Below the pieces are notes generated by a model. That model was given only the letters and a program-made list of their open reading frames with translations, was not told the DNA's origin and did no database searches. The position numbers and the translations under genes were made by a program. Positions 47,510-57,325 of a DNA stretch of 64,000 nucleotides are shown here, piece by piece (within the stretch, counting starts at the first letter, position 1; each line of letters begins with the position of its first letter). The stretch is taken from assembly GCA_947487765.1 (NCBI GenBank), contig CANKXO010000005.1, positions 124,001 through 188,000 on the forward strand, written 5' to 3'. Origin of the DNA: an uncultured Pseudomonadales bacterium. GTDB taxonomy: Bacteria; Pseudomonadota; Gammaproteobacteria; Pseudomonadales; Cellvibrionaceae.

Positions 47510-47728
47510 TAAAAACTAATCAGTATTTTCTGATGGTAGGCGCAAACAAGTAATAATTATCAATAATGCTTGTTTGTGTCCTTAAATATCAACTATAACA
47601 AGCATAATGTTGAGTTAATGGCGCAAATTTCTACATTTGGCCAGAGGTATTTTGGTGTTCCCTTAGAATTGGTTGTGAGTACTTTTTTGTACTCACTTAA
47701 TCCACTTAATGAACACTGAGGTACTATT

Positions 47729-48214
47729 ATGCAAGCGTTAAATACTCCATTAAACTTTGACCAACAAACACTTCATTCCTTAAGCTCTCTTAATGATTTG
47801 TCGAACGATAAAAAGCATACCTTTCAATATCAATTGCCTACATCACTAAAGCACTCCAATGCGACACAAAACATTTATTTTTCTAATTATGTTGAGTGGC
47901 AAGGTGCGGTGCGTGAGCGCTGGTTTTATGAAGCGGTATCTCCCGATATGTTGCAAAATCATGGTGTTTTTGTGACAAAGGAAGTTAAGCAAAACTATTT
48001 AAAGGAAGGGTTTCCATTCCAGACCATTGATTGTCATTTGAATAGTTTTCAGATACAGCGTTGTGCATTCTGGTTATTGTTTAGATTCTTCAGCGATAAT
48101 CAGCTTTTATCCTATGGTTGTCAGCACATTGTTTTTACCAATCACGATAAGAGAATTGCGCGATTACCTAAAGATATCATTTTAAAAATAAAGCAATATG
48201 AATGGGTTTTGTAG
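47729..48214 (+). CDS. hot-dog fold thioesterase-like protein
   Basis: 161 aa. The block ATQNIYFSNYVEWQGAVRERWF matches the hot-dog thioesterase pattern (4-hydroxybenzoyl-CoA/SgcE10-like; N-x-Y-F-x-x-Y-x-x-W), and the end HIVFTNHDKRIARLPKDI matches the closing strand of the fold. The Asp normally before this segment is not obvious, so activity is uncertain. An N-terminal polar extension of about 40 residues is unusual. It lies alone between tctA and the response regulator. Confidence 0.7.
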   Translation: MQALNTPLNFDQQTLHSLSSLNDLSNDKKHTFQYQLPTSLKHSNATQNIYFSNYVEWQGAVRERWFYEAVSPDMLQNHGVFVTKEVKQNYLKEGFPFQTIDCHLNSFQIQRCAFWLLFRFFSDNQLLSYGCQHIVFTNHDKRIARLPKDIILKIKQYEWVL

Positions 48215-48334
48215 TATAAACTTTAAGTATGTAAAATAACCAAATTAGCGTTGATTTGATGCTAAAATACCTACTTAGCGACAAGTTTTTGTATTTTGGC
48301 ATTAAAATCAACGCTTTTTGTTGTAGCCTACTGT

Positions 48335-49312
48335 GTGGATCCAAGTGTGAAATCTGAAATATCTCCGTATTACTATCCAACCAATATTGCGCTCGTTGAT
48401 GATAATGAGGCTTTTTTAAATACACTGCATTTGTATTTAACGCGTTTTTTCAATTGCAATACTTTTACAGACCCCCTCAATGCCCTCAAATTTGCTAATG
48501 ATTTGCATGCAACAGAAAATATCAAGGACACCCATTCCCCGATAGATGTACCGTATATTAATGAAAGTGTGTTCGATAGTGTCAGTGAAAAACAGTTTGA
48601 TATGAGCAAAAGCGAAGAGCTTTCTGTTGTGGTTGTCGATTACGATATGCCCGGAATCAATGGTGTCGAGTTTTGCTCGCGGATAAATAACCCTTGTGTC
48701 AGAAAAATATTACTAACCGGTTGTGCTACTCACCGACAAGTTGTGACTGCATTTAATGAAAATATCATTGACTATTATATTGACAAGCAAGAAGAGGACT
48801 TGCTAGGCACTGTGCGCGATATAGTGATTGAAATGCAAAAAGAATATTTTCGTAACCGATTACACAAGCTAACTATGTCATTAGTAAAAAACGAGGCCCC
48901 CTATTTTTTAGACAGTGCTTTGGCTGATTTTTTTGACTCTACTTGTAAAAAGCTGGGTGTAAAAGAATATTATTTTATTCCTAAGCCATCTCGATTTATT
49001 TTGCGAGGTGCCTCCAAGGAATCATTGTTAATTGTTTTAACAGATAAAGATCTGGAAGAGCATATTAATATACTAAGGGATGAAGAAGCTCCTGAAAGTT
49101 GGATAGAACGCCTTCAATCAAAACAGTATGTGCCCTATTTTGAAAGTGGAGATGGTTTTTATACTCCAGAAACGCAAAAGTCTCTAGATCCTTTTCTACA
49201 AGCAACAATCGTAGAAGGACAAGAGAACTATTACTGTGCTCTTATCGATGCGCCAGCTGAAGATTATTCATTGCCAATTTTAAACTTGAAGACAATTAAT
49301 ATGCTGCACTAA
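48335..49312 (+). CDS. response regulator with unassigned C-terminal domain
   Basis: About 325 aa if GTG 48335 is used; the frame could begin at TTG 48296 but that part is unlike a receiver, and none of the candidate starts has a clear ribosome-binding site. Receiver: VDDNEAFLN, a long insertion (about 60-100) before the phospho-Asp in VVVDYDMPGINGVEF, then LLTGCATHRQV. The C-terminal 170 residues (from about YFRNRLHKLTMSL) carry no recognisable DNA-binding or enzymatic motif. It faces and overlaps the histidine kinase gene by 17 bases at their 3' ends, so the two are a likely pair with an unusual output domain. Confidence 0.8.
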   Translation: MDPSVKSEISPYYYPTNIALVDDNEAFLNTLHLYLTRFFNCNTFTDPLNALKFANDLHATENIKDTHSPIDVPYINESVFDSVSEKQFDMSKSEELSVVVVDYDMPGINGVEFCSRINNPCVRKILLTGCATHRQVVTAFNENIIDYYIDKQEEDLLGTVRDIVIEMQKEYFRNRLHKLTMSLVKNEAPYFLDSALADFFDSTCKKLGVKEYYFIPKPSRFILRGASKESLLIVLTDKDLEEHINILRDEEAPESWIERLQSKQYVPYFESGDGFYTPETQKSLDPFLQATIVEGQENYYCALIDAPAEDYSLPILNLKTINMLH

Positions 49313-50693
49313 CTTTATTTTGTGTGGGATTTTTAAAAAAAAGTTGAAATGTCGTGTGGCTCCCCACAACTGACTGGCAAGTAATGGAGCCACCAAATGC
49401 AGTCATTACGGAACGGCAGAAAGCTAGTCCGATACCAGAATTTTTGCCTCGCCTCTTTGTTGTAAAAAACTTATCAAAAATATGAGGTAACACCTCTTTA
49501 TCTATCCCTGTTCCTGTATCAGTCACTTCTATACGGTTACTGTCTTTGTCTGAGTAAATATAAATATTGACATGACCGCTGCCATTTTTTTGTATGGAAT
49601 CGTAGGCATTTTTAATCAAATTGATTAGAACAAATGTCAAAAACTCTCTCGACGCATACACCATAAAGTCTCCGTAGACATGTACTTTGCTGGTATACAG
49701 CATCGTTTGTTTGCTATTGGTACGGATAACGGCTTCTTCGACACAGTTTTTGACAGAAAACTCATGAAAATCGCTCTTGTCTAAATACTCATATGAAGTG
49801 ACCGCTAGTAGGTGATCGATGCCATCATTGATTGACCGTGTTTCAACTTTCATCGATTTTGTCACACCTGTCAGTTCAGACAGTATATTTTCTGGAATAT
49901 TTCTGTTTTCTGGAGAAGTTGTTTTTTTATAATTCTCGACTAGTTCAGGTAAATACTCTGCCAAAATTTGAGACTGAGCCCCCAAGGTTGCTAATGGTGT
50001 CCGCATTTCGTGAGCGATGGACGATGCTATCATACGGCTATTATCCATCACCTGATAACGTGTAGTTGCTAATGCCATAATCCCAAGAGAAATAGCAATA
50101 AAAATAACGCCTGGAGGGTAGAATTCAACACCATAGTTACATAAGTAATCGACGGCAGCGAAGAAATAGATAAAAAGGCTTGTAATACAATACTGAAGTT
50201 TGGTTTTTTCTCCCGCTTGTGCGACCTGTTGTTTCTTATAGGTGATATATAAGCCGCGGCTGACAACAAGACAGGTTTGTAAAACATGTAAAGGGTGAAG
50301 TAAGCCCGCCTTGGGATAGTAGCCAAAAAAGAAATCATAGGCTCCATCAATTAAGCCATTGGTTGTAATAAGTGCTACAGCCAATATGCCTGAGAAAATA
50401 TAAGAGGCGTAGACAAACTTAAGGTCTTTGTATCGGCCGGTCACTTCAGTTAAAAATTGATAAAGGCTGGTTGGTAGAAATAAAATCAAAAGCCAGCCAA
50501 TTTTAATAATGCCAGAAGCAAACTCTTGGTCTTCTATTTGGAATAGAACTGCCCATGCAAATTGCCAAAAAAAAGTAGTGACACACAATATAAGAAAAGC
50601 CGTTGTTATTCGATTTAGGCCTTTCGAATGGACAACATAAAAACCATAAAATAAAAACAGTACGGCAACTAATGCAGGTAAAATTGAGTACAT
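49296..50693 (-). CDS. 7TM-type sensor histidine kinase
   Basis: 465 aa. N-terminal seven hydrophobic helices (1-215) of the 7TMR-HisKA kind (FFWQFAWAVLF, FLPTSLYQFLTEVTG, FYPPGVIFIAIS), then H-box SSIAHEMRTPLATLGAQS, N box LINLIKNAYDSI, G1 VTDTGTGIDKE and G2 GKNSGIGLAFCRS. Kinases with this membrane module include quorum or small-molecule sensors such as LuxN/CqsS-like proteins, but no autoinducer synthase gene is nearby, so the ligand is open. It pairs with the convergent regulator at 48335. Confidence 0.9.
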   Translation of the reverse strand: MYSILPALVAVLFLFYGFYVVHSKGLNRITTAFLILCVTTFFWQFAWAVLFQIEDQEFASGIIKIGWLLILFLPTSLYQFLTEVTGRYKDLKFVYASYIFSGILAVALITTNGLIDGAYDFFFGYYPKAGLLHPLHVLQTCLVVSRGLYITYKKQQVAQAGEKTKLQYCITSLFIYFFAAVDYLCNYGVEFYPPGVIFIAISLGIMALATTRYQVMDNSRMIASSIAHEMRTPLATLGAQSQILAEYLPELVENYKKTTSPENRNIPENILSELTGVTKSMKVETRSINDGIDHLLAVTSYEYLDKSDFHEFSVKNCVEEAVIRTNSKQTMLYTSKVHVYGDFMVYASREFLTFVLINLIKNAYDSIQKNGSGHVNIYIYSDKDSNRIEVTDTGTGIDKEVLPHIFDKFFTTKRRGKNSGIGLAFCRSVMTAFGGSITCQSVVGSHTTFQLFFKNPTQNKVSAAY

Positions 50694-50694
50694 A

Positions 50695-51025
50695 ATAAAG
50701 TGTATAACTAGTGTGTTATGGCATGTTTTAGGTGTTTAAAAAAAAGACAGAATGGATTGTTTGCTCAATCGCTAAACTTGTCAATCGAAAAGAAGAGTTG
50801 GGTGCCAGATTATTTCGTAATAATAGTTTTGTTCTCAATATGAGATATTTTTGTGTTGTTTAGAAGTGCTTTCGGTCATGCGCTCGGATATTTATTATGT
50901 TTTTTTAAATGTAAAATTGTACAAGAAATAAAAGCATTTCTTGCTGATTAGCAATATCAAAAATATATCTAATAAGGGGATGAGTGTATAGCTAAGGTGC
51001 TGTAGATGTATAAAGTGTATAACTA
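50695..51025. repeat. 16-base direct repeats bounding an AT-rich gap
   Basis: ATAAAGTGTATAACTA occurs at 50695-50710 and again at 51010-51025, with 299 bases between. No gene or terminal inverted repeats are seen inside, so a mobile-element scar is only a possibility. Confidence 0.45.
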
Positions 51026-51061
51026 TAAAGAATGTATAATAAGCAAAACGAGTGTGCTGCC

Positions 51062-51094
51062 CCAATATATTCTCAAGACAGTAGAATATATTGG
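51062..51094. repeat. perfect 12-base inverted repeat beside tRNA-Leu
   Basis: CCAATATATTCT (51062-51073) and AGAATATATTGG (51083-51094) with a 9-base loop. It lies 9 bases past the 3' end of the minus-strand tRNA and may mark the end of its transcript, though no T-run follows. Confidence 0.55.
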
Positions 51095-51102
51095 AAAATA
51101 GT

Positions 51103-51189
51103 TGGTACCAGAGGCCGGACTCGAACCGGCACGCTTTTAAGGGCGCGGGATTTTGAATCCCGTGTGTCTACCAATTTCACCACTCTGGC
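51103..51189 (-). tRNA. tRNA-Leu (anticodon CAA), CCA encoded
   Basis: Minus-strand transcript of 87 nt. Acceptor arms GCCAGAG and CTCTGGT, encoded CCA at 51103-51105, D-loop with AAATTGGTAGAC, anticodon stem GGGAT-TCAAAA-TCCC giving anticodon CAA, a long variable arm and T-arm GGTTCGAGTCC. The class II long arm confirms Leu. It sits upstream of queA as in related genomes. Confidence 0.95.
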
Positions 51190-51209
51190 AATATTTGTAT
51201 CTTTGCAGA

Positions 51210-51350
51210 TGTTTCCTTCTGCAGCACTAATGTCCTGCATGTCGACCGTTCTCGGACTCCTGTCCTTCACGGCACTTGTGCTTCCTGCACTTCGATCGCT
51301 CCCAAGCTCCTGCTTTCCGCGATACTAATGCGTCCTGCATGTCGGGGCGG
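51210..51350. repeat. three degenerate ~50-base tandem repeats next to tRNA-Leu
   Basis: Units at 51210-51260, 51261-51310 and 51311-51350 (the last shortened) share the order tg(t/c)..tcc....g..cact(a/t)(a/g)tg..tcctgca..tcg..cg. The best shared piece is actaatg-tcctgcatgtcg in units 1 and 3. They occupy the promoter side of tRNA-Leu and the upstream side of queA. Confidence 0.65.
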
Positions 51351-51471
51351 GGATTATAACAGTGGCTTGGGTGTCGTCAATACTATCTTGTGACTATCTT
51401 TCTGTAAGCATGGTTTTTTCTGGGCTTTTCGGCTACCCTTGCCGCTTTTTTACCTAGTTGTTTTGTATTTT

Positions 51472-52542
51472 ATGCGCCGCCAAGATTTTTCCTATGATTT
51501 GCCTGATAATTTGATTGCGCGTGAGCCGGCATCGGAGAGAACGGCCAGCCGTTTGCTATGTCTTGATGGTGAAACAGGACGTTTATCTCATCACCAACAG
51601 TTTTCCAATGTTCTGGATCAGTTGCAGGCAGGGGATGTAATGGTCTTTAACGATACTAAGGTCATCCCTGCGCGTTTGTTTGGGCATAAGCTTAGTGGCG
51701 GAAAAATTGAGATATTAGTCGAACGTGTATTAACAGAACATCGATTTTTGGCCCATATCCGGGCCAGTAAGTCACCTAAGCCGGATTCAAACTTGGTTTT
51801 AGATAATGGTGTTCACGTTAAGGTCATAACTCGGCATGACGCTTTGTTTGAAATCGACTGTGGGGAATCCTCAGTAATACCTCTGTTAGAAGATATTGGG
51901 CATATGCCACTGCCTCCTTACATCGATCGTGATGATACACCTGATGATCAGATGCGCTATCAGACTGTATATGGCCGCCACCCCGGTGCTGTTGCTGCTC
52001 CGACAGCAGGTTTGCATTTTGATGATGAGTTATTGAAGTCTATTAAGTCGAAAGGTGTTGAGATTGTTTATGCCACCTTGCATGTCGGTGCAGGTACTTT
52101 TCAGCCAGTTAGGGTCGATAATATTAATGATCATGCGATGCACTCTGAATGGATGACCATCAGCCCAGAGGCTTGTGATGTGGTAAATAGGGCTAAGTCA
52201 GAAGGGCGACGAGTTGTTGCAGTGGGAACAACCAGTGTGCGTTGTTTGGAAACAGCAGCTCAAAAAAGCGAAGATGATACCCTGAGACCTTATCAAGGGG
52301 AGACGGATATTTTTATATACCCAGGCTATGTCTTTCGACAGGTAGATGCATTGATTACTAATTTTCACTTATCGGAGTCGACGTTATTAATGTTGGTATC
52401 TGCCTTTGCGGGTTACGAGAATATTAAGCATGCTTATCAGGAGGCTGTGAATCAGTCGTATCGCTTCTTCAGTTATGGTGATGCTATGTGGATGACCTGT
52501 AATCCATTAGCGCCGACTGAAAAAATCACATCGAGTAGTTAA
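51472..52542 (+). CDS. queA: S-adenosylmethionine:tRNA ribosyltransferase-isomerase QueA
   Basis: 356 aa from ATG 51472 ([19 protein letters not shown]), the standard start; an upstream TTG in frame would add 11 residues unlike QueA. Signatures: [38 protein letters not shown] and [19 protein letters not shown]. It acts in queuosine synthesis and is followed by tgt, the enzyme one step earlier, after 38 bases. Confidence 0.96.
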   Translation: MRRQDFSYDLPDNLIAREPASERTASRLLCLDGETGRLSHHQQFSNVLDQLQAGDVMVFNDTKVIPARLFGHKLSGGKIEILVERVLTEHRFLAHIRASKSPKPDSNLVLDNGVHVKVITRHDALFEIDCGESSVIPLLEDIGHMPLPPYIDRDDTPDDQMRYQTVYGRHPGAVAAPTAGLHFDDELLKSIKSKGVEIVYATLHVGAGTFQPVRVDNINDHAMHSEWMTISPEACDVVNRAKSEGRRVVAVGTTSVRCLETAAQKSEDDTLRPYQGETDIFIYPGYVFRQVDALITNFHLSESTLLMLVSAFAGYENIKHAYQEAVNQSYRFFSYGDAMWMTCNPLAPTEKITSSS

Positions 52543-52568
52543 AAGACCTTTTAGAGTAATATTTTTAG

Positions 52569-53717
<1,149 letters not shown>

Positions 53718-54060
53718 AACTGAATAATTGTCCCCATATAGGCTAAGACCAAAGCACAATAAGTCGGTATAATCGCGCCGCACAGGACGTGAAAGTGCCA
53801 TTAAGGGCAGGAGCCCGATAACGGTCATAGTACAGATTTATCTGTTTACAATAAGTTTTCCTATCTATACGGAAGACTAAATTGCCGTGAAATGAAATAT
53901 AGAAGAGCTGCCACCATACAGATTTCACAACTCTATAGGCGCCAAGGATATAGTGATATTAACTAGATAGGCTCTACCGTACAGAAAAAGAACATGTAAA
54001 TGGTAAGTGTAATAAATACACTACCTTAACCCATAAATGACCATAAAATTGCACTAACCT
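53718..54060 (+). other. 343-base gap in place of yajC with a possible structured leader
   Basis: No yajC-like frame exists here on either strand. A -10-like TATAAT (53768-53773) is followed by a GC-richer stretch that can form an extended hairpin (CCATTA-a-GGGC-AGGA-GCCC-ga-TAACGG, 53798-53824) and a small one (ACAGAT-tt-ATCTGT near 53832). The secD start has no clear ribosome-binding site, so this leader may matter for secDF expression. I recognise no known riboswitch. Confidence 0.4.
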
Positions 54061-55911
54061 ATGTTAAATCGTTACCCCCTGTGGAAAAACTTACTTATTC
54101 TCGGCGTAGTCACGCTAGGATTTTTATTCTCAGCTGCGAACTTGTATGCGCCTGACCCTGCTGTACAGATATCAGGAACATCGAGTTCTTTAGTCATTAA
54201 CGAGCGTGATGTAAAAAAAGCAACTGCGGTGTTAGAGGCTAATAACATTGAGTATTTTGGCGAAACGCATACCGATAAAAGTGCATTAATTCGTTTGCGC
54301 GATAAGGATGTTCAGCTAAAAGCAAAAGAGTTAATCAAGCAAGCCGTTGGGGATGATTATATCGTTGCATTAAATTTAGCCCCTACAACACCTCAATGGC
54401 TCGATAACTTGGGCGCGAACCCAATGAAGCTTGGTTTGGATTTGTCAGGAGGTGTGCACTTCCTAATGGAAGTCGATACTGGGGCATTGCTTTCTGCTCG
54501 ATTAGAGTCTATAGAGAGCCAGGCAAAAAGCGAATTGCGCAAAGCTCGCCTTCGCTATCAGTCACTTCTTGTGACTAAGGATAATCGTCTCGTCGCCCGT
54601 TTCACTAAGGAAGATATTCGAGATCAAGCGGCCTCTTTGATGCGCAGTGAATACCAGCAGTTTATTTTTGAAAGTTTGGATGAAGATGATTCCTTTCTGA
54701 TTCAAGGCACAATGCTTGAGCAAGAAATTACTAACATCGAAGACTATGCGGTCAATCAGAATTTGACCACTTTACGTAATCGAGTGAACGAATTGGGTGT
54801 CTCTGAACCTATTGTTCAACGTCAAGGACGCAATAGAATTGTTGTTGAGTTGCCTGGTGTGCAAGATACTGCTGAAGCTAAGCGTATTATTGGTAAAACG
54901 GCTAACTTGGAATTTCGTTTAGAAGCGGAGTCAGGTTCGCTGGCTTCTACTCGTGAGCAGTTTGAATTTCGTGACGGTAGCGGCCAAAGGGCAAATTTGG
55001 AACGCCGTGCTGTTGTTACCGGTGATAATGTTACCGGTGCTCAAGCGAGCTTTGACCCCGAGACTAGCCAGCCTCAAGTAAATATAACATTGAGTAGTGA
55101 TGGTGGTACAAGTATGTTCCACTCAACGGTAAAAAATGTTGGCCGTCGCTTAGGTGTGTTATTTATTGAATATAAAACCCGGACGCAGGATGCAAGTGGT
55201 AATAAATTAGAAGAACCTATTCAGATTGTTGAGAAAAAAATTATTAGTCTGGCAACCATTCAAAGTGCACTTAATGCGGACTTTAGAATTACTGGGCTTG
55301 AAAATACGGCTGAAGCCTCAGAGCTGGCGTTGTTACTTCGCTCTGGTGCGCTGGCAGCACCAATGCAATTTGTTCAAGAAAGTACTATCGGCCCATCGTT
55401 GGGTGAAGAAAATATTAAGTTGGGTGTAACATCAGTACAAATAGGTTTGCTATTAGTTTTAGTCTTTATGTTGGTTTTCTATAAGGTATTTGGTTTTGCA
55501 GCGAATATTGCTTTGGCTGTAAATCTAGTGTTGTTGGTTGCTGTGATGTCAATTTTTGGAGCCACACTGACTTTGCCGGGTATCGCAGGTATCGTTCTGA
55601 CGGTGGGTATGGCCGTTGACGCGAATGTATTAATTTTCTCTCGTATCAAAGAGGAACTGGCGAATGGCTTATCTCCACAGCAAGCAATTAATGCAGGTTT
55701 TGACCGTGCTTTTACAACAATCCTAGATGCGAATTTAACCACATTAATTGTTGCCGTCATTCTTTACGGGGTAGGTACTGGGTCAGTTAAAGGCTTTGCG
55801 ATTACCTTGGCAATCGGTATTTTAACGTCGATGTTTACCGCTATATTAGGTACTCGTTCTATTATTAATTTGATTTACGGTGGTCGTACCGTGAAAAAGC
55901 TTTGGATATAA
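54061..55911 (+). CDS. secD: protein translocase subunit SecD
   Basis: 616 aa. N-terminal MLNRYPLWKNLLILGVV with the first helix, a long periplasmic P1 domain with the conserved MKLGLDLSGGVHFLMEVDTG, and a C-terminal five-helix domain (GPSLGEENIKLGVTSVQIGL, VGMAVDANVLIFSRIKEEL). Drives late steps of Sec export with SecF, using the proton gradient. It is 12 bases before secF. Confidence 0.97.
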   Translation: MLNRYPLWKNLLILGVVTLGFLFSAANLYAPDPAVQISGTSSSLVINERDVKKATAVLEANNIEYFGETHTDKSALIRLRDKDVQLKAKELIKQAVGDDYIVALNLAPTTPQWLDNLGANPMKLGLDLSGGVHFLMEVDTGALLSARLESIESQAKSELRKARLRYQSLLVTKDNRLVARFTKEDIRDQAASLMRSEYQQFIFESLDEDDSFLIQGTMLEQEITNIEDYAVNQNLTTLRNRVNELGVSEPIVQRQGRNRIVVELPGVQDTAEAKRIIGKTANLEFRLEAESGSLASTREQFEFRDGSGQRANLERRAVVTGDNVTGAQASFDPETSQPQVNITLSSDGGTSMFHSTVKNVGRRLGVLFIEYKTRTQDASGNKLEEPIQIVEKKIISLATIQSALNADFRITGLENTAEASELALLLRSGALAAPMQFVQESTIGPSLGEENIKLGVTSVQIGLLLVLVFMLVFYKVFGFAANIALAVNLVLLVAVMSIFGATLTLPGIAGIVLTVGMAVDANVLIFSRIKEELANGLSPQQAINAGFDRAFTTILDANLTTLIVAVILYGVGTGSVKGFAITLAIGILTSMFTAILGTRSIINLIYGGRTVKKLWI

Positions 55912-55923
55912 GGGGTACGATCA

Positions 55924-57117
55924 ATGGGTGAATCAACAAGAAATAATAATGGTGTAACAGGCAACATTGTTAATTTTATGGGGCAGCGTAAAGTTGCATT
56001 GATCTTTTCTGCAGTATTGTTGTTGAGCTCAATAGTTTCTTTAGCGGTCAATGGCTTGCAGTTTGGTTTAGATTTTACTGGTGGCTTGCAGATCGAGGCT
56101 CGATACAGTGAGTCGGCAGACCTCAAAAAAGTGAGGGGTGTTTTAGCTGAAAATGGCTTTAAAGATGCGGTTGCCGTTAATTTTGGTTCAGATAAAGACC
56201 TGAAAATAACTACTCAGCAGGATCGGGTTGATCTTATCAAGGCTCAGCTGTCTAAAATAGTAGATGGGCTCTCTTCTGAAAATATAACGGTTAATCAAAT
56301 AGCAAGTCGCAGTGATGAGCGGTTACCTAATGGTGGTTTAATCATTGATATAGTAGGTGACTCTTCTGTCAGTAATAATATTGACCGTGGTTTATCAGAT
56401 ATTAATTTAGATCGTTATTCACTAACGAGTGTAGAGGAGGGTTCATTTTCTGTTATTAGTGAAAATGGTATCCAGGTAGTCACAGAAACGTTAGTAGCGA
56501 ATACGCTTATGTTATCTACGGATGGAGATGTCACAATAAAGCGAACCGAGTTTATTGGGCCTCAGGTAGGTGATGAGCTTCGTGACCAAGGCGGCATTGG
56601 TTTGCTTTTCGCTCTGGCCGTTGTAATGGTTTATGTTGCATTGCGTTTTCAGTTTAAATTCTCTGTAGGTGCGGTAGCAGCATTAATTCATGACGTGATT
56701 ATTGTTTTAGGGTTTTTCTCAATTTTTAAATTGGATTTTGATTTAACGGTACTTGCTGCTGTGTTGGCAGTTATTGGTTACTCTCTCAATGATACGATTG
56801 TTGTTTCAGATCGAATTCGTGAAAACTTTCGTAAGGTTCGTAAGGGGACTTCGGAAGATGTGATTAATATATCGTTGACTCAAACGTTAGGAAGAACCTT
56901 GGTAACATCTTTAACGACCTTATTAGTATTGTTGGCGCTTTTCTTTTTTGGTGGTGAATTAATTCATGCGTTTTCAGTAGCTTTGATTATCGGTATTGTA
57001 ATTGGTACTTATTCTTCAATTTACGTTGCAGCAAATATTCTTTTGTTGATGCATATTACGAAAGAAGATTTAATGGTGCCCGAGAGAGAAGGCGCAGAGT
57101 TAGACGAACTGCCTTAA
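55924..57117 (+). CDS. secF: protein translocase subunit SecF
   Basis: 397 aa, somewhat longer than the usual 310-330 because of an enlarged periplasmic domain (about 55-200). Six membrane helices; GLQFGLDFTGGLQIEARYS and the conserved VIGYSLNDTIVVSDRIREN with FRKVRKGTSEDVIN. Works with SecD. An imperfect dyad (aacccc...ggggtt, 57140-57171) follows and may terminate the operon. Confidence 0.96.
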   Translation: MGESTRNNNGVTGNIVNFMGQRKVALIFSAVLLLSSIVSLAVNGLQFGLDFTGGLQIEARYSESADLKKVRGVLAENGFKDAVAVNFGSDKDLKITTQQDRVDLIKAQLSKIVDGLSSENITVNQIASRSDERLPNGGLIIDIVGDSSVSNNIDRGLSDINLDRYSLTSVEEGSFSVISENGIQVVTETLVANTLMLSTDGDVTIKRTEFIGPQVGDELRDQGGIGLLFALAVVMVYVALRFQFKFSVGAVAALIHDVIIVLGFFSIFKLDFDLTVLAAVLAVIGYSLNDTIVVSDRIRENFRKVRKGTSEDVINISLTQTLGRTLVTSLTTLLVLLALFFFGGELIHAFSVALIIGIVIGTYSSIYVAANILLLMHITKEDLMVPEREGAELDELP

Positions 57118-57325
57118 ATTCCCATGATAGTTTCTTTGTAACCCCGGCCTTAAGAGTGCTGGCTTGGGGTTATTCATAGAATAAAAATATATTCCATATC
57201 TCCTTTTCGGTTTCTCTTTCCTCTGTATTTACGTCTGTTGACTACTCTAGTTGCTTAGGGTGGTTTATTATTGCATTATCACTAGAACGAACTGATATAG
57301 ATCAATTAAAAACAGGAAGTATCGG

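Noticed and set aside
50695-51025. Insertion sequence between the direct repeats
   Set aside because: No transposase frame and no terminal inverted repeats inside the 300 bases.
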